Positions 34,360 through 43,415 of a DNA stretch of 64,000 nt are shown here, in pieces. The stretch lies in NCBI RefSeq assembly GCF_900094585.1, contig NZ_FMAG01000009.1, forward strand, positions 186,001 through 250,000, written 5' to 3'. This stretch comes from Martinezella multihospitum. Lineage in GTDB: Bacteria > Pseudomonadota > Alphaproteobacteria > Rhizobiales > Rhizobiaceae. Position 1 is the stretch's first letter. Each line of letters begins with the position of its first letter. Both the position numbers and the translations under genes were made by a program. The notes below the pieces were generated by a model. It was given only the letters and a program-made list of their open reading frames with translations, made no database searches and was not told where the DNA came from.

Positions 34360-34454
34360 GGTACACCTACTTTTGTTTTTCTCGGCCATCGGATAGACGT
34401 CCCAGGCAAAACCCGGCGCGCAATCCAACAGGCCATAATTGGAAAGTTGCGGTT

Positions 34455-34483
34455 CTATAGTCAGAGAGGCTGGCCGCGTCAAG
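34455..34483 (-). promoter_or_regulatory. rpmB promoter (rhizobial sigma-70 type)
   Basis: On the minus strand CTTGAC (34483-34478), 17-base spacer, CTATAG (34460-34455). This is nearly the rhizobial housekeeping consensus CTTGAC-N17-CTATAT. It would start transcription near 34448 and leave a leader of about 90 bases before rpmB. Confidence 0.75.
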
Positions 34484-34596
34484 CCAAACCTTGTGTTTTC
34501 CCGCAATTCGGTCAAAAAGCTGCTGTTGTCTGACGCTCGAAGCAGGCAAGTATCGCATCTATATATCTTGCCTGATCCTCGTTGAAGGCCTTGATC

Positions 34597-35373
34597 ATGG
34601 TTCAAATTCGGAAGTGGCTTATCATTTCAGCGATCGTTGCGTCGATGCCGTCGCTGGCACTGGCCGACGTGCTGCGGCATGAAACGCGCTATCGCGTTTC
34701 GCTGGCGGGCCTGCCGATTGCCCGGGCGGATTTCAAGACCGAAGTCAGCGGCAAGCAGTTCACCATCCGTGGCGATATCACCTCTGCGGGCCTTGCGGAT
34801 CTCGTCACGTCGATCGACGCGAAGACCGATGTGACCGGCGTCGTCAACGACAGCAAGCTGCAGGCGACGCACTACACGCTCTTCTACAAGAGCGGCAAGA
34901 GAGAGCGCACCTATGATGTCGCCTATGCCAACGGCAATGTGACATCGAATACGATCACGCCCGAGCCGAAGCGCCCGGATACCTGGGTTCCTCTGACCGG
35001 GGAGGACCTGAAGGCGGTGCTCGATCCGATTTCAGGCATGATCTTCCCGATTACGCCCAGCCTCAATCTCTGCAACCAGACGCTGGCCGTTTTCGACGGC
35101 GAGATGCGCATGGATCTGAAGCTGTCGCCGAAGGGATCGCATCCGTTCTCCACTGATGGCTTCAAGGGCAAGACCATTGCCTGCGGCGTGCGCTTCACGC
35201 CAAAGAGCGGCTATAAGAGCACGCGCAAGGACTATGTCTACCTCGCCAAGAGCGACAATATGGAGATCTGGTTCGCCAAGGCCGATACGATGAATGTCTA
35301 TGCCCCGGTCTACGTTCGGATACCCACGCAATACGGGACGGTGACGATCACGGCCGTAAAATACGGCAGCTAG
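34597..35373 (+). CDS. DUF3108 domain-containing periplasmic protein
   Basis: 258 residues. Signal peptide MVQIRKWLIISAIVASMPSLALA, cleaved near residue 23. The mature part is a beta-rich DUF3108-type domain (HETRYRVSLAGLPIARADF at the start; KSGYKSTRKDYVYLAKSDNMEIWFAKA near the end). Members are exported proteins of unknown function found across alphaproteobacteria. An in-frame TTG at 34582 is less likely than the ATG, which has GAAGG upstream. Divergent from rpmB. Confidence 0.82.
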   Translation: MVQIRKWLIISAIVASMPSLALADVLRHETRYRVSLAGLPIARADFKTEVSGKQFTIRGDITSAGLADLVTSIDAKTDVTGVVNDSKLQATHYTLFYKSGKRERTYDVAYANGNVTSNTITPEPKRPDTWVPLTGEDLKAVLDPISGMIFPITPSLNLCNQTLAVFDGEMRMDLKLSPKGSHPFSTDGFKGKTIACGVRFTPKSGYKSTRKDYVYLAKSDNMEIWFAKADTMNVYAPVYVRIPTQYGTVTITAVKYGS

Positions 35374-35424
35374 ACCGGCCTCTGCTTCACAGAAGCGCTT
35401 GACGATTCCCGTAGTTATTTCTAC

Positions 35425-35473
35425 GCAATTTCCAGTGGAAAATTGCTGTGCATTCTTGATGGAATCGCTTTAG
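35425..35473. repeat. Rhizobial palindromic repeat, divergent copy 2
   Basis: GCAATTTCC (35425-35433) with GGAATCGC (35461-35468) around TGGAAAATTGCTGTGCATTC, ending CTTTAG. Clearly related to the second half of copy 1 at 17189-17236 and to copy 3 at 62160. It lies between the DUF3108 gene and the exporter gene. Confidence 0.65.
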
Positions 35474-35512
35474 CGGGCTGGGGACGTCCGCGGCAAGGGG
35501 CTAGGGGCAGGG

Positions 35513-36412
35513 ATGAAATTTCGCGCGACATTGACAGGTTTCTCGGCGATCGTGATGTGGTCGTTTCTGGCGCTTTTGACCGTGGCCTCGGGCAAAATGC
35601 CACCCTTTCAGCTGCTCGCCATCTGCTTTGCCATCGGCAGCATTCCCGGCATCGTCGTACTGTTGCTGCGGCCGGAGCGTTTGCAGCTTCTACGCCAGCC
35701 CGCCAAGGTTTGGATAACAGGCATCGCCGGCCTGTTCGGCTACCACTTTCTCTATTTCACGGCGCTGCGTCACGCGCCTGCGGTGGAGGCGGGCCTGATC
35801 GCCTATCTCTGGCCATTGCTGATCGTCGTCGGTTCGGCGCTGCTGCCCGGAGAGCGGCTACGCTGGTATCACATCGTCGGTGCGTTGATGGGGCTTGCGG
35901 GCACGATGCTGATCGTCGGCCGCAATGGCTTTCATTTCGAAGGCGCCTACGCCGTCGGCTATGGAGCGGCCTTTCTCTGCGCTTTCACCTGGTCCGGCTA
36001 TTCGCTGATCACGCGCCGTTTCGAGGCCGTTTCCACCGATGTCGTCACGATATTTTGCCTCGCGACCTCGATCCTCTCCTTCTTCTGCCACATCGGCCTT
36101 GAGGAAACCGTCTGGCCGGAGAACCCGGCCCAGTGGATTGCCGTGTTTGGATTGGGTCTTTTTCCGGTCGGGGCGGCCTTCTATGCTTGGGATTATGGTG
36201 TCAAGAACGGCGATATCCAGATCCTCGGCGCGGCAAGCTATGCCGCGCCGCTGCTGTCGACGCTGATCCTGACGCTGTTCGGTTTTGCCGAGCCGAGTTG
36301 GGGCATCGCGCTCGCCTGCCTACTCGTGACCGGTGGGGCGGTACTGGCCGCTCATCGGATGATCCTGCACCGGGACGATGGCGTGCGGACGCAGGCGGAA
36401 GCGGCGGAGTAG
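35513..36412 (+). CDS. EamA/DMT-family exporter
   Basis: 299 residues with ten hydrophobic segments in two five-helix halves (EamA repeats). Motifs: SAIVMWSFLALL, GLFGYHFLYFTALRHAPAVEAGLIAYLWPLLIV in the first half and YGAAFLCAFTWSGYSLITRR, GAASYAAPLLSTLIL in the second. This resembles YddG-like aromatic amino acid or metabolite exporters of the inner membrane. Substrate uncertain. It stands alone after a repeat; the convergent esterase gene ends 22 bases away. Confidence 0.85.
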   Translation: MKFRATLTGFSAIVMWSFLALLTVASGKMPPFQLLAICFAIGSIPGIVVLLLRPERLQLLRQPAKVWITGIAGLFGYHFLYFTALRHAPAVEAGLIAYLWPLLIVVGSALLPGERLRWYHIVGALMGLAGTMLIVGRNGFHFEGAYAVGYGAAFLCAFTWSGYSLITRRFEAVSTDVVTIFCLATSILSFFCHIGLEETVWPENPAQWIAVFGLGLFPVGAAFYAWDYGVKNGDIQILGAASYAAPLLSTLILTLFGFAEPSWGIALACLLVTGGAVLAAHRMILHRDDGVRTQAEAAE

Positions 36413-36434
36413 CTCCGCCGCGGATCACTGCCGC

Positions 36435-37592
36435 TTATTTCTTGAAAACCTCTCCGAGGAATGCCACGAGCGACGGGCGCCAGACATCCATCTCATGCTG
36501 GAGGTCGGGATATTCATGGTATTCGTGCTTGATCTTCTTGGCGTCGAGCGTCGCCTTCAAGCCGGCTACATCCTTGCCGACGACCTGATCCTTACTGCCG
36601 ACGGTCACCGTGAAGTTATGCAGAGCCTTGTTGATCTTTTCCGGCTCGTTCAGCACGGCATCGACTGTCTTGTTCGGAACGGTCGTCGTGCTGACGCCGC
36701 TGAAGGTCGCGACCCAGCCGAAGGTATCCAGATGCGAAAGGCCTGACACGAGGGCCTGATAGCCGCCCTGCGACAAGCCGGCAACGGCGCGGCCGCTAGC
36801 CTCGTTTCTCACCCGATAATGCTTCTTCATGTACGGGATAAGATCTTCCGTCAGCTCACGATCGGCCGCCTCGGCGTTCGCCGGATAGAAATTCGCGCGA
36901 CGATCGGCGGCGGGGAAGTTTTCGGCGATCGCGTTCGGTACGTCGGTTTCCGTATCCGGGATGACGACGATCATCGGCTCAATCTTCTTTTCGGCAAGGA
37001 GATTGTCGAGGATCTGCGGCGCGCGGCCCTGGAGGACCCAGGACCCCACAGTATCGCCGAAGCCATGATAGAGGTAGAGCACGGGCAGCGGCTTGGAGGA
37101 ATCGGTGTAGCCGGGCGGCGTGTAGACATACATCTGCCGTTCCGAATCGAGTGCCTTCGAATGCAGGGTCACCAGCCTCAGGTCGCCATGCGGCACGTTG
37201 CGGATATCAAGAATGCTGCCAGGCACCAGGATGAGGCTGGTATTGACCTGCCGTTGCGGCTTCGGCGCATTGGTGCCGGTGTCGACGCTGCGGAAGCCGT
37301 CGACGTTGAAGTAATATTCGTAGAGATTCGGCTTCAGCACCTCCGTCTTCGCGCTCCATGTGCCATCGTCGCTGTGTTGCATGGCGATGGGATCGCGCGA
37401 ACCCAAGGTGACGGAAACCGCCTTTGCCGCAGGCGCATAGAGGCGAAAGGTGATCGAGCCATCCTTCTCGACCGAGGTCACGAAGTTTTTCAGCGGCTTT
37501 TCGGCCGGCGGCGAGGCCGGTGCATCAAGGGCAAAGACAGGAGCGCTCATGACACAGCCTGCCGCGACGAGCAAAGGAAACAACAAACGCAC
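36435..37592 (-). CDS. Secreted esterase, enterochelin-esterase-like (E-set + alpha/beta-hydrolase)
   Basis: 385 residues from a GTG at 37592, chosen because GGAGGAGG lies six bases before it; the ATG at 37625 lies upstream of that site. Signal peptide with core RLLFPLLVAAGCVM. Residues about 45-130 form an immunoglobulin-like E-set (ITFRLYAPAAKAVSVTLGS), residues about 140-380 an esterase-D-type hydrolase: LPVLYLYHGFGDT, nucleophile motif GLSQGGY, and His in YPDLQHEMDVW. Such proteins are related to xylan/acetyl esterases and Fes. Periplasmic or secreted; substrate unknown. Confidence 0.86.
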   Translation of the reverse strand: MRLLFPLLVAAGCVMSAPVFALDAPASPPAEKPLKNFVTSVEKDGSITFRLYAPAAKAVSVTLGSRDPIAMQHSDDGTWSAKTEVLKPNLYEYYFNVDGFRSVDTGTNAPKPQRQVNTSLILVPGSILDIRNVPHGDLRLVTLHSKALDSERQMYVYTPPGYTDSSKPLPVLYLYHGFGDTVGSWVLQGRAPQILDNLLAEKKIEPMIVVIPDTETDVPNAIAENFPAADRRANFYPANAEAADRELTEDLIPYMKKHYRVRNEASGRAVAGLSQGGYQALVSGLSHLDTFGWVATFSGVSTTTVPNKTVDAVLNEPEKINKALHNFTVTVGSKDQVVGKDVAGLKATLDAKKIKHEYHEYPDLQHEMDVWRPSLVAFLGEVFKK

Positions 37593-37726
37593 GAAAAAAC
37601 CTCCTCCAGATGAATCAATTTTCACTTCCCCCGTGTAAAGCTGACACAGCGCGTCGCTTTTTCAAGACCGTCGCGGCGCGCTGTCTGGCCGCATCCTGTG
37701 CGATGTCAATGAAAGGTAAAATAGGG

Positions 37727-38152
37727 TCAGTCGGAAGCCGGCTTCCAGTCAGGTGGCGCCATCTCGAAGCTTGAAAATTCGAAGCCGGGGGAGACCGTGC
37801 AGCCGACAAGCGTGAATTGCCCGAGGCTTTCCGCCGACTGCCACCAGTTGGCCGGAATGATCGCCTGCGGGCGCTCGCCGTTTGCCAGATCGAGGCCGAG
37901 GACCAGCCTTTCGCTGGTCTTACCATCGGCCGAGCGGTGCAAAGCAAGCGGCGCGCCGGCGTAATAGTGCCAGACCTCGGCCGCATCGTGCACCCGGTGC
38001 CAATGCGAGCGGTCACCGGCCTCGAGCAGATAGTAGATTGCAGTGGAATGGCCGCGGTCGCCGCCATTTTCGTCGCGGAAGGTCTGCACGTACCAGCCGC
38101 CTTCCGGATGCCGCTGCATGGAAAGCGTTTCGATAATCTCTTTTGCCTGCAT
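37727..38152 (-). CDS. Cupin family protein (DUF985)
   Basis: 141 residues. Cupin_5 family: EGGWYVQTFRDE, STAIYYLLEAGDRSHWHRVHDAAEVWHYYAGAPL with a His pair that could bind metal, and the ending WWQSAESLGQFTLVGCTVSPGFEFSSFEMA typical of the family. Function unknown in general. Its ATG overlaps the gloB stop by one base, so it is translated with gloB, which suggests a role next to glyoxal detoxification without proof. Confidence 0.88.
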   Translation of the reverse strand: MQAKEIIETLSMQRHPEGGWYVQTFRDENGGDRGHSTAIYYLLEAGDRSHWHRVHDAAEVWHYYAGAPLALHRSADGKTSERLVLGLDLANGERPQAIIPANWWQSAESLGQFTLVGCTVSPGFEFSSFEMAPPDWKPASD

Positions 38153-38922
38153 CAGAAATTGTCCTTGCGCTTGCGGATCTCGGCGAAGACCTCGTCGTTG
38201 CTGCGGCTTTCCATCAGCAGGTGGCGGCGGATCGAGGGGTCGGCGGCGCGCAGGAAGGGATTGGTTTCCTTCTCCAGCGCCAGCGTCGTCGGGATTGTGA
38301 ACTTGCCGGCGGCCCGCAACGCTTCGATATCGGCCACACGCGCCTTCAGCCGCTCGTTGTCGGGATCGATGGTCAGCGCAAAGCGGGCGTTGGAAAGCGT
38401 ATATTCATGACCGAAATACACGGCCGTCTCATCCGGCAGCACGGCGAGTTTCTGCAGCGAGGCCCACATGTCGGCGGGCGTGCGCTCGAAGAGGCGGCCG
38501 CAGCCGAGCGCAAACAGGGTGTCGGCGGCAAAGAGCAGCTTGTCGTCGACGAAGTGATAGCAGATATGGCCGGCGGTATGGCCTGGTGTTTCGATGACGT
38601 TGATCGTATGGCCGGCAAACTCGAACACGTCGCCGTCGGCGACGGCGCGATCGAGACCGGGAATAGCGACAGCCTCGTTGATCGGGCCGATGATCTCGCA
38701 GCCGAATTGCTCCTTCAGCGCCAGATTGCCGTCGACATGATCGGTGTGATGATGGGTCGTCAGAATATGGCTGATGGTCCAGCCGCGGCGTTCGGCGGCC
38801 TTCAGGATCGCCTCTGTCTCCGGGGCATCGATCGATGCCGTCAGCCCGGTTTCGGGATCATGGACCAAGACGCCGTAATTGTCGGACCGGCAGATAAAAA
38901 TCTCTAATTCCAATGGCTTCAT
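38152..38922 (-). CDS. gloB: Hydroxyacylglutathione hydrolase (glyoxalase II)
   Basis: 256 residues. Metallo-beta-lactamase fold. The dinuclear metal motif THHHTDHVDG has His57, His59, Asp61 and His62. Further ligands are in TPGHTAGH, FAADTLF (Asp) and FGHEYTLSNARFAL. The C-terminal substrate-binding helix domain ends in RSNDEVFAEIRKRKDNF. It hydrolyses S-D-lactoylglutathione to D-lactate and glutathione. The frame extends to 39003, but MKPLELEIFICRSDNYG is the natural start. Divergent from the methyltransferase gene. Confidence 0.95.
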   Translation of the reverse strand: MKPLELEIFICRSDNYGVLVHDPETGLTASIDAPETEAILKAAERRGWTISHILTTHHHTDHVDGNLALKEQFGCEIIGPINEAVAIPGLDRAVADGDVFEFAGHTINVIETPGHTAGHICYHFVDDKLLFAADTLFALGCGRLFERTPADMWASLQKLAVLPDETAVYFGHEYTLSNARFALTIDPDNERLKARVADIEALRAAGKFTIPTTLALEKETNPFLRAADPSIRRHLLMESRSNDEVFAEIRKRKDNF

Positions 38923-39010
38923 GATTGAAATCGTCCTTGTCTTTTCGGTTGGTACAGAATGTAAGCCGTTCGGCCTTGAAGTCCAACGCTCGGCTGATAA
39001 CATTTGTTCG

Positions 39011-39754
39011 ATGCACGCCGATATTGTCGATCTCCGCCAGTTCTATCATTCCGAGCTCGGTCGCTTGGCGGAGCAGTCGATCGCCATGGCGCTTGCCTCC
39101 ATCTGGGCGAGGATGCCCGAGGAGCGGCTTGTCGGCCTCGGCTATGCCGTGCCCTATCTCGATCGTTTCCGCGCCGATACCGAGCGCACCTTCGCCTTCA
39201 TGCCAGCAGGGCAGGGGGCGGTGAACTGGCCGTTGGGCTCAGCATCGTCGACGGCGCTGATCTTCGATGAAGAACTGCCGCTCCCGGACAGTTCGATCGA
39301 CCGCGTGCTGATGGTGCATTCGCTGGAATTTGCCGAAAGTCCGCGGGAGACGTTGAAGGAGCTGTGGCGTGTCTTGGCGCCCGGGGGGCGGCTTGTCATT
39401 GCCGTGCCGAACCGGCGCGGCGTCTGGGCACGCATGGAACACACGCCGTTCGGTTCCGGCCGCCCCTATTCGCGCGGTCAGCTGACCTCGTTGCTTAGGG
39501 AAACAAATTTCACGCCGGGTGCAACGGCCGAGGCACTGTTCTTCCCGCCTTCGAAGCTGCGCACCGTGCTGCGGCTGCGCCGCGCTTTCGAGCGGGTCGG
39601 GCGGACCCTGTGGCCGGCCTTTTCCGGTGTTATCATCGTCGAAGCGCAGAAGCGGCTTTATCAGGGGTTGCCTGTTGCCGTTCGCGCCTCGCGCCGCGTC
39701 TTCGTGCCGGTGCTTGCGCCACGCGGCATACCGACGACGCGTGATGGCACGTGA
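39011..39754 (+). CDS. Class I SAM-dependent methyltransferase
   Basis: 247 residues. Methyltransf_11-type core in the middle: LPDSSIDRVLMVHSLEFAESPRETLKELWRVLAPGGRLVIAVPNRRGVWARME. The first glycine loop (E/DxGxGxG) is not canonical here (GYAVPYLDRF), which is seen in this subfamily adjacent to gloB in rhizobia. The substrate is not known. The ATG at 39011 is preferred over upstream in-frame codons that overlap the divergent gloB. Confidence 0.85.
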   Translation: MHADIVDLRQFYHSELGRLAEQSIAMALASIWARMPEERLVGLGYAVPYLDRFRADTERTFAFMPAGQGAVNWPLGSASSTALIFDEELPLPDSSIDRVLMVHSLEFAESPRETLKELWRVLAPGGRLVIAVPNRRGVWARMEHTPFGSGRPYSRGQLTSLLRETNFTPGATAEALFFPPSKLRTVLRLRRAFERVGRTLWPAFSGVIIVEAQKRLYQGLPVAVRASRRVFVPVLAPRGIPTTRDGT

Positions 39755-39855
39755 TATGCTCGGTTGATCCCTGACACTCGACAAAACCGCGTTTCCGCAT
39801 TAATGCGACGGGGTGTCACAAACCGGATTTTCCGGTCTTTCCCAAGGTCGATCCC

Positions 39856-40965
39856 ATGAGCATGGAAATGAGCAAGCCCCTCCCGCGTCCCGGCATCCTC
39901 GATATCGCTGCCTATGTGCCGGGCAAGGAGCATGCGCCGGGCGTTGCGCGCGTGTTCAAGCTCTCCTCGAACGAGACGCCGCTCGGCGCCAGCCCCAAGG
40001 CCATCGAGGCCTTCCGCAGTGCTGCCGGCAACCTCGAGCGTTATCCGGACGGCCAGGCCAAGGAATTGCGTCAGGCGATCGCCGACGTGCATGGGCTGAA
40101 TGTCGCCAACATCCTTTGCGGCAACGGTTCCGACGAATTGCTGGGCCTGCTCTGCCATACCTATCTCGATACTGGTGACGAAGGCATCATCACCGAGCAC
40201 GGCTTCCTGGTCTACAAGATCCAGATCATGGCCGCCGGCGCGACGCCGGTGACGGTCAAGGAAAAAGACTGCACCGTCGATGTCGATGCGATCCTCGCGG
40301 CCGTTACCGAGAAGACCAAGATGGTCTTCATCGCCAATCCGGCCAACCCGACGGGAACCTATGTCCCGGTCAGCGAGATCCGCCGCCTGCAGGCAAGCCT
40401 GCCGAAGCACGTCCTGCTCGTGCTCGATGCCGCCTATGCCGAATATGTCCGCCGCAACGACTATGAGGCCGGCCTCGAACTCGTTTCGTCGAACCAGAAC
40501 GTCGTCATGACCCGCACCTTCTCCAAGGTCTACGGCTTAGCCTCGCTTCGCATCGGCTGGATGTATGGTCCGGTGGATGTCATCGATGCGTTGAACCGGA
40601 CGCGCAGCCCGTTCAACCTGAACGGCGCCGCCATTGCCGCGGGTGCCGCCGCCATTCGCGATCAGGCCTTTACGGAAACCGCCGTTGCGCACAACACGCA
40701 TTGGATCGACAAGATGACGGCTGCGCTTGAAGCGATTGGCCTCAAGGTGACGCCGTCGGTCGCGAATTTCGTGCTGATCCATTTCCCCGACAGCGACGGC
40801 AAGCGCGCGGCCGAGGCGGATGATTTCCTGACGAGCCGCGGCTATATTCTGCGCGCCGTGCGGGCCTACGGCTTCCCCAATTCGCTGCGCCTGAGCATCG
40901 GCACCGAAGAGGCCAATCTCGGCGTCATCGACGCATTGACCGAATTTATGGGACGCAAGGCATGA
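39856..40965 (+). CDS. hisC: Histidinol-phosphate aminotransferase family (aromatic aminotransferase)
   Basis: 369 residues. Fold type I PLP enzyme: SSNETPLGASPKAIEAF at the N-terminus, GNGSDELL, NPANPTGTYVP, LDAAYAEYV, the PLP lysine in TRTFSKVYGLASLRIGW, and the C-terminal Arg in YGFPNSLRLSIGT. The stop overlaps the prephenate dehydrogenase gene (ATGA), a pairing that indicates a role in tyrosine/phenylalanine synthesis as well as, or instead of, histidine. A second hisC may exist elsewhere in the genome. Confidence 0.92.
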   Translation: MSMEMSKPLPRPGILDIAAYVPGKEHAPGVARVFKLSSNETPLGASPKAIEAFRSAAGNLERYPDGQAKELRQAIADVHGLNVANILCGNGSDELLGLLCHTYLDTGDEGIITEHGFLVYKIQIMAAGATPVTVKEKDCTVDVDAILAAVTEKTKMVFIANPANPTGTYVPVSEIRRLQASLPKHVLLVLDAAYAEYVRRNDYEAGLELVSSNQNVVMTRTFSKVYGLASLRIGWMYGPVDVIDALNRTRSPFNLNGAAIAAGAAAIRDQAFTETAVAHNTHWIDKMTAALEAIGLKVTPSVANFVLIHFPDSDGKRAAEADDFLTSRGYILRAVRAYGFPNSLRLSIGTEEANLGVIDALTEFMGRKA

Positions 40966-41891
40966 GCAGCATCCAGTTCGACCGTATCGCGCTGATCGGC
41001 ATCGGCCTCATCGGCTCTTCCATCGCCCACGACATCAAGCGCCTCGGCCTTGCCAAGGACGTGGTGATTTCGACGCGCAGCACTGACACGCTGAAGCGTG
41101 CCGAAGAGCTGAAGCTCGGCGATCGCTATACGCCGTCCTCGGCCGAGGCGGTTAAGGATGCCGATCTTGTCATCGTTTCGGTGCCTGTGGGCGCCTCGGA
41201 GAGCGTCGCCAAGGACATCGCTGCGCATCTGAAGCCGGGCGCCATCGTTACGGACGTCGGCTCGACCAAGGCGTCGGTCATCGCGCAGATGCAGCCGCAT
41301 ATGCCCTCCAACGTGCATTTCATTCCGGGCCATCCGCTCGCAGGTACGGAGAAATCCGGCCCGGATGCCGGCTTTCCCGGACTGTTCCGGGGCCGCTGGT
41401 GCATCTTCACGCCGGTTCCCGGCACCGATGAGGCTGCGATCAAGACACTTCGCACGTTCTGGGAGGCTCTCGGCTCGCGTGTCGACGAGATGGATCCGGA
41501 GCATCACGACAAGGTGCTGGCGATCGTCTCGCATCTGCCGCATCTCATTGCCTATAACATCGTCGGCACCGCCGATGATCTGGAGACGGTGACCGAATCG
41601 GAAGTCATCAAATATTCCGCTTCCGGCTTCCGCGACTTTACTCGCCTTGCCGCGTCCGATCCGACCATGTGGCGCGATGTGTGTCTGCACAATCGCGATG
41701 CGATCCTCGAGATGCTGTCGCGCTTCTCCGAGGATCTGGCCTCGCTGCAACGGGCCATCCGCTGGGGGGACGGCGACAAGATCTTCGAACTGTTCACGCG
41801 TACGCGCGCCATTCGTCGCTCGATCGTCGAAGCAGGCCAGGACGTCGACGTGCCTGACTTCGGCCGCCATGCACTGGATGCGAAGGAATAG
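40962..41891 (+). CDS. tyrC: Prephenate/arogenate dehydrogenase
   Basis: 309 residues. N-terminal Rossmann motif ALIGIGLIGSSIA, then VPVGASE, TDVGSTKASV, and the substrate-binding GHPLAGTEKSGP with the catalytic His. C-terminal helical dimer domain. It oxidises prephenate or arogenate to 4-hydroxyphenylpyruvate or tyrosine with NAD(P). No ACT domain. Translation is coupled to hisC by a four-base overlap. Confidence 0.93.
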   Translation: MSSIQFDRIALIGIGLIGSSIAHDIKRLGLAKDVVISTRSTDTLKRAEELKLGDRYTPSSAEAVKDADLVIVSVPVGASESVAKDIAAHLKPGAIVTDVGSTKASVIAQMQPHMPSNVHFIPGHPLAGTEKSGPDAGFPGLFRGRWCIFTPVPGTDEAAIKTLRTFWEALGSRVDEMDPEHHDKVLAIVSHLPHLIAYNIVGTADDLETVTESEVIKYSASGFRDFTRLAASDPTMWRDVCLHNRDAILEMLSRFSEDLASLQRAIRWGDGDKIFELFTRTRAIRRSIVEAGQDVDVPDFGRHALDAKE

Positions 41892-41918
41892 GCATTTTCA
41901 CGCAAGGGAGGGGCGCTC

Positions 41919-42347
41919 ATGATCGTCAGACGCGGGCGCTCCGAAGACCTGACCTGGCTCGTCTCTCACGACGATGTGGGTGAGGATTGGGCCAGGCGCT
42001 GCATCTGTTATGGCGAGTATTTCGTAGCGGAGCATGATGGCGAGCTTATCGGCTTCCTGCGGTTCAGCCGTTTCTGGGGCAAGATACCCTACATGGACAT
42101 GATCCGCGTGCTGCCCACGCACCGGCATGCCGGCGTCGGCACGGCTCTGTTCCTCGCCTGGGAAAGCGCCATGATCGACGAGGGCGCCGAGCATCTGATG
42201 ACATCGAGCGAATGGGCGGAAGCTGAGCCGCAGGCTTGGCACCGCCGCAACGGTTTCAAGGCCGCCGGTAGCATCGACCTTCGCATCATCCAGTCGAGCC
42301 CGGAGATATTCTTCGTGAAGGATATCTCCGGCGTCCGCAAAGGATAG
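41919..42347 (+). CDS. GNAT-family N-acetyltransferase, small
   Basis: 142 residues. Motif A is MIRVLPTHRHAGVGTALFLAWE; it then has WHRRNGFKAAGSIDL in the motif B position. Preceded by GGAGGGGCG. It lies 27 bases after tyrC and so probably shares the transcript; the substrate is unknown. It ends four bases before the convergent DUF2125 gene stop. Confidence 0.85.
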   Translation: MIVRRGRSEDLTWLVSHDDVGEDWARRCICYGEYFVAEHDGELIGFLRFSRFWGKIPYMDMIRVLPTHRHAGVGTALFLAWESAMIDEGAEHLMTSSEWAEAEPQAWHRRNGFKAAGSIDLRIIQSSPEIFFVKDISGVRKG

Positions 42348-42351
42348 GCTC

Positions 42352-43365
42352 TCAGATCGGTGGAATCTTGCCGAGCGGGATGAAGCCGCTGAGCGAGAGA
42401 CGGCCGCGATCGGCCGCCAGCGGGACGGAGACCTTGTCACCGCCATTGGCGAGCGCCTTCAGCATCTTCGTGGCCGTCTTGATGATGTTCTTGGCAGCGG
42501 GAAGCGTGGTCGTCAGGCTATCGCCCCAGGGGCCGATCTGGTTGATCTCCAGCTTGAACTGACCGGACAGTAAACCTTCATCGTCGAAATTGAAGGGGCC
42601 GGAAAGCGTCATGATGCGGCCATCGCCGATATCGATGACGGCCTGATGCAGCACGCCCGCGGTGCCGCGAAGGCCCTGGCGATCGCTGCCATCGAGCAGG
42701 CCGGCCTTGCCTGACAGCGTCACGTTGGCGCTGGTCGATGCGGTCGGCAGCGTCTGCGGAAAGTCCTTGATGACGGCATTGGCGTTTTCGACGCCGATGG
42801 CGAAATCCAGATCGCCGCCATTCTGGCTGGCATGCATCTCCGTGTGGGCAGCGGTGACATTGAGGCTCTGGCCGGTGGCGGAGGAGACGATACCGGCCTT
42901 CAGCCCTTCGATGACGGTCTGAGTCTGCGCGACGCCGCGGCCCTTGGCAACAAGGTTCGATTGCAGGTCGGCCCATTCGGCCGACACGGTCAGGCCCTCC
43001 GTCGTCCGCAACTCGGCGGGGGATTTCAGGCTCCAGCTGACGTGGTTGGGTTGAAAGACCGGTGCGGAGGCGCTGAGCCTGTCGAAATTGGTGGAGACGC
43101 CACGTGTCTGGTTGTCGACCGTCACCGTGTCGCAGGTGAGGCCAATGGAGAAGGGGAAGCCGTTGAAGGCCATGTTCTCGCATTTGCCGGCAACGCCGGC
43201 GCTGTTTTGCTGGCCGAGCGCCTTCAGGACATTGGCCCTGACGAAACTGGTCGCGTAGTACCAGCCGCCGGTATAAAGACCGGCCAGGACCACCACCAGC
43301 CCCAGAAGGATGAGCCACAGACGCTTGCCTCGACCGGTCGTTACGCTCTGGCTTGACGCTGCCAT
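42352..43365 (-). CDS. DUF2125 domain-containing envelope protein
   Basis: 337 residues. One N-terminal membrane anchor (RLWLILLGLVVVLAGLYTGG at about 15-35), then a large beta-rich periplasmic domain with CENMAFNGFPFSIGLTCDTV, a pair of Cys that could form a disulfide. This fits DUF2125. Start chosen at MAASSQS because GGAG lies seven bases before it; an ATG at 43377 is possible. Function unknown. Divergent from the ChaC gene with about 50 bases between starts. Confidence 0.85.
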   Translation of the reverse strand: MAASSQSVTTGRGKRLWLILLGLVVVLAGLYTGGWYYATSFVRANVLKALGQQNSAGVAGKCENMAFNGFPFSIGLTCDTVTVDNQTRGVSTNFDRLSASAPVFQPNHVSWSLKSPAELRTTEGLTVSAEWADLQSNLVAKGRGVAQTQTVIEGLKAGIVSSATGQSLNVTAAHTEMHASQNGGDLDFAIGVENANAVIKDFPQTLPTASTSANVTLSGKAGLLDGSDRQGLRGTAGVLHQAVIDIGDGRIMTLSGPFNFDDEGLLSGQFKLEINQIGPWGDSLTTTLPAAKNIIKTATKMLKALANGGDKVSVPLAADRGRLSLSGFIPLGKIPPI

Positions 43366-43415
43366 GTTGTTCTCCAATGGTTGGACTGAAGCTTCACAGT
43401 GATTTGGCGTTGGAT

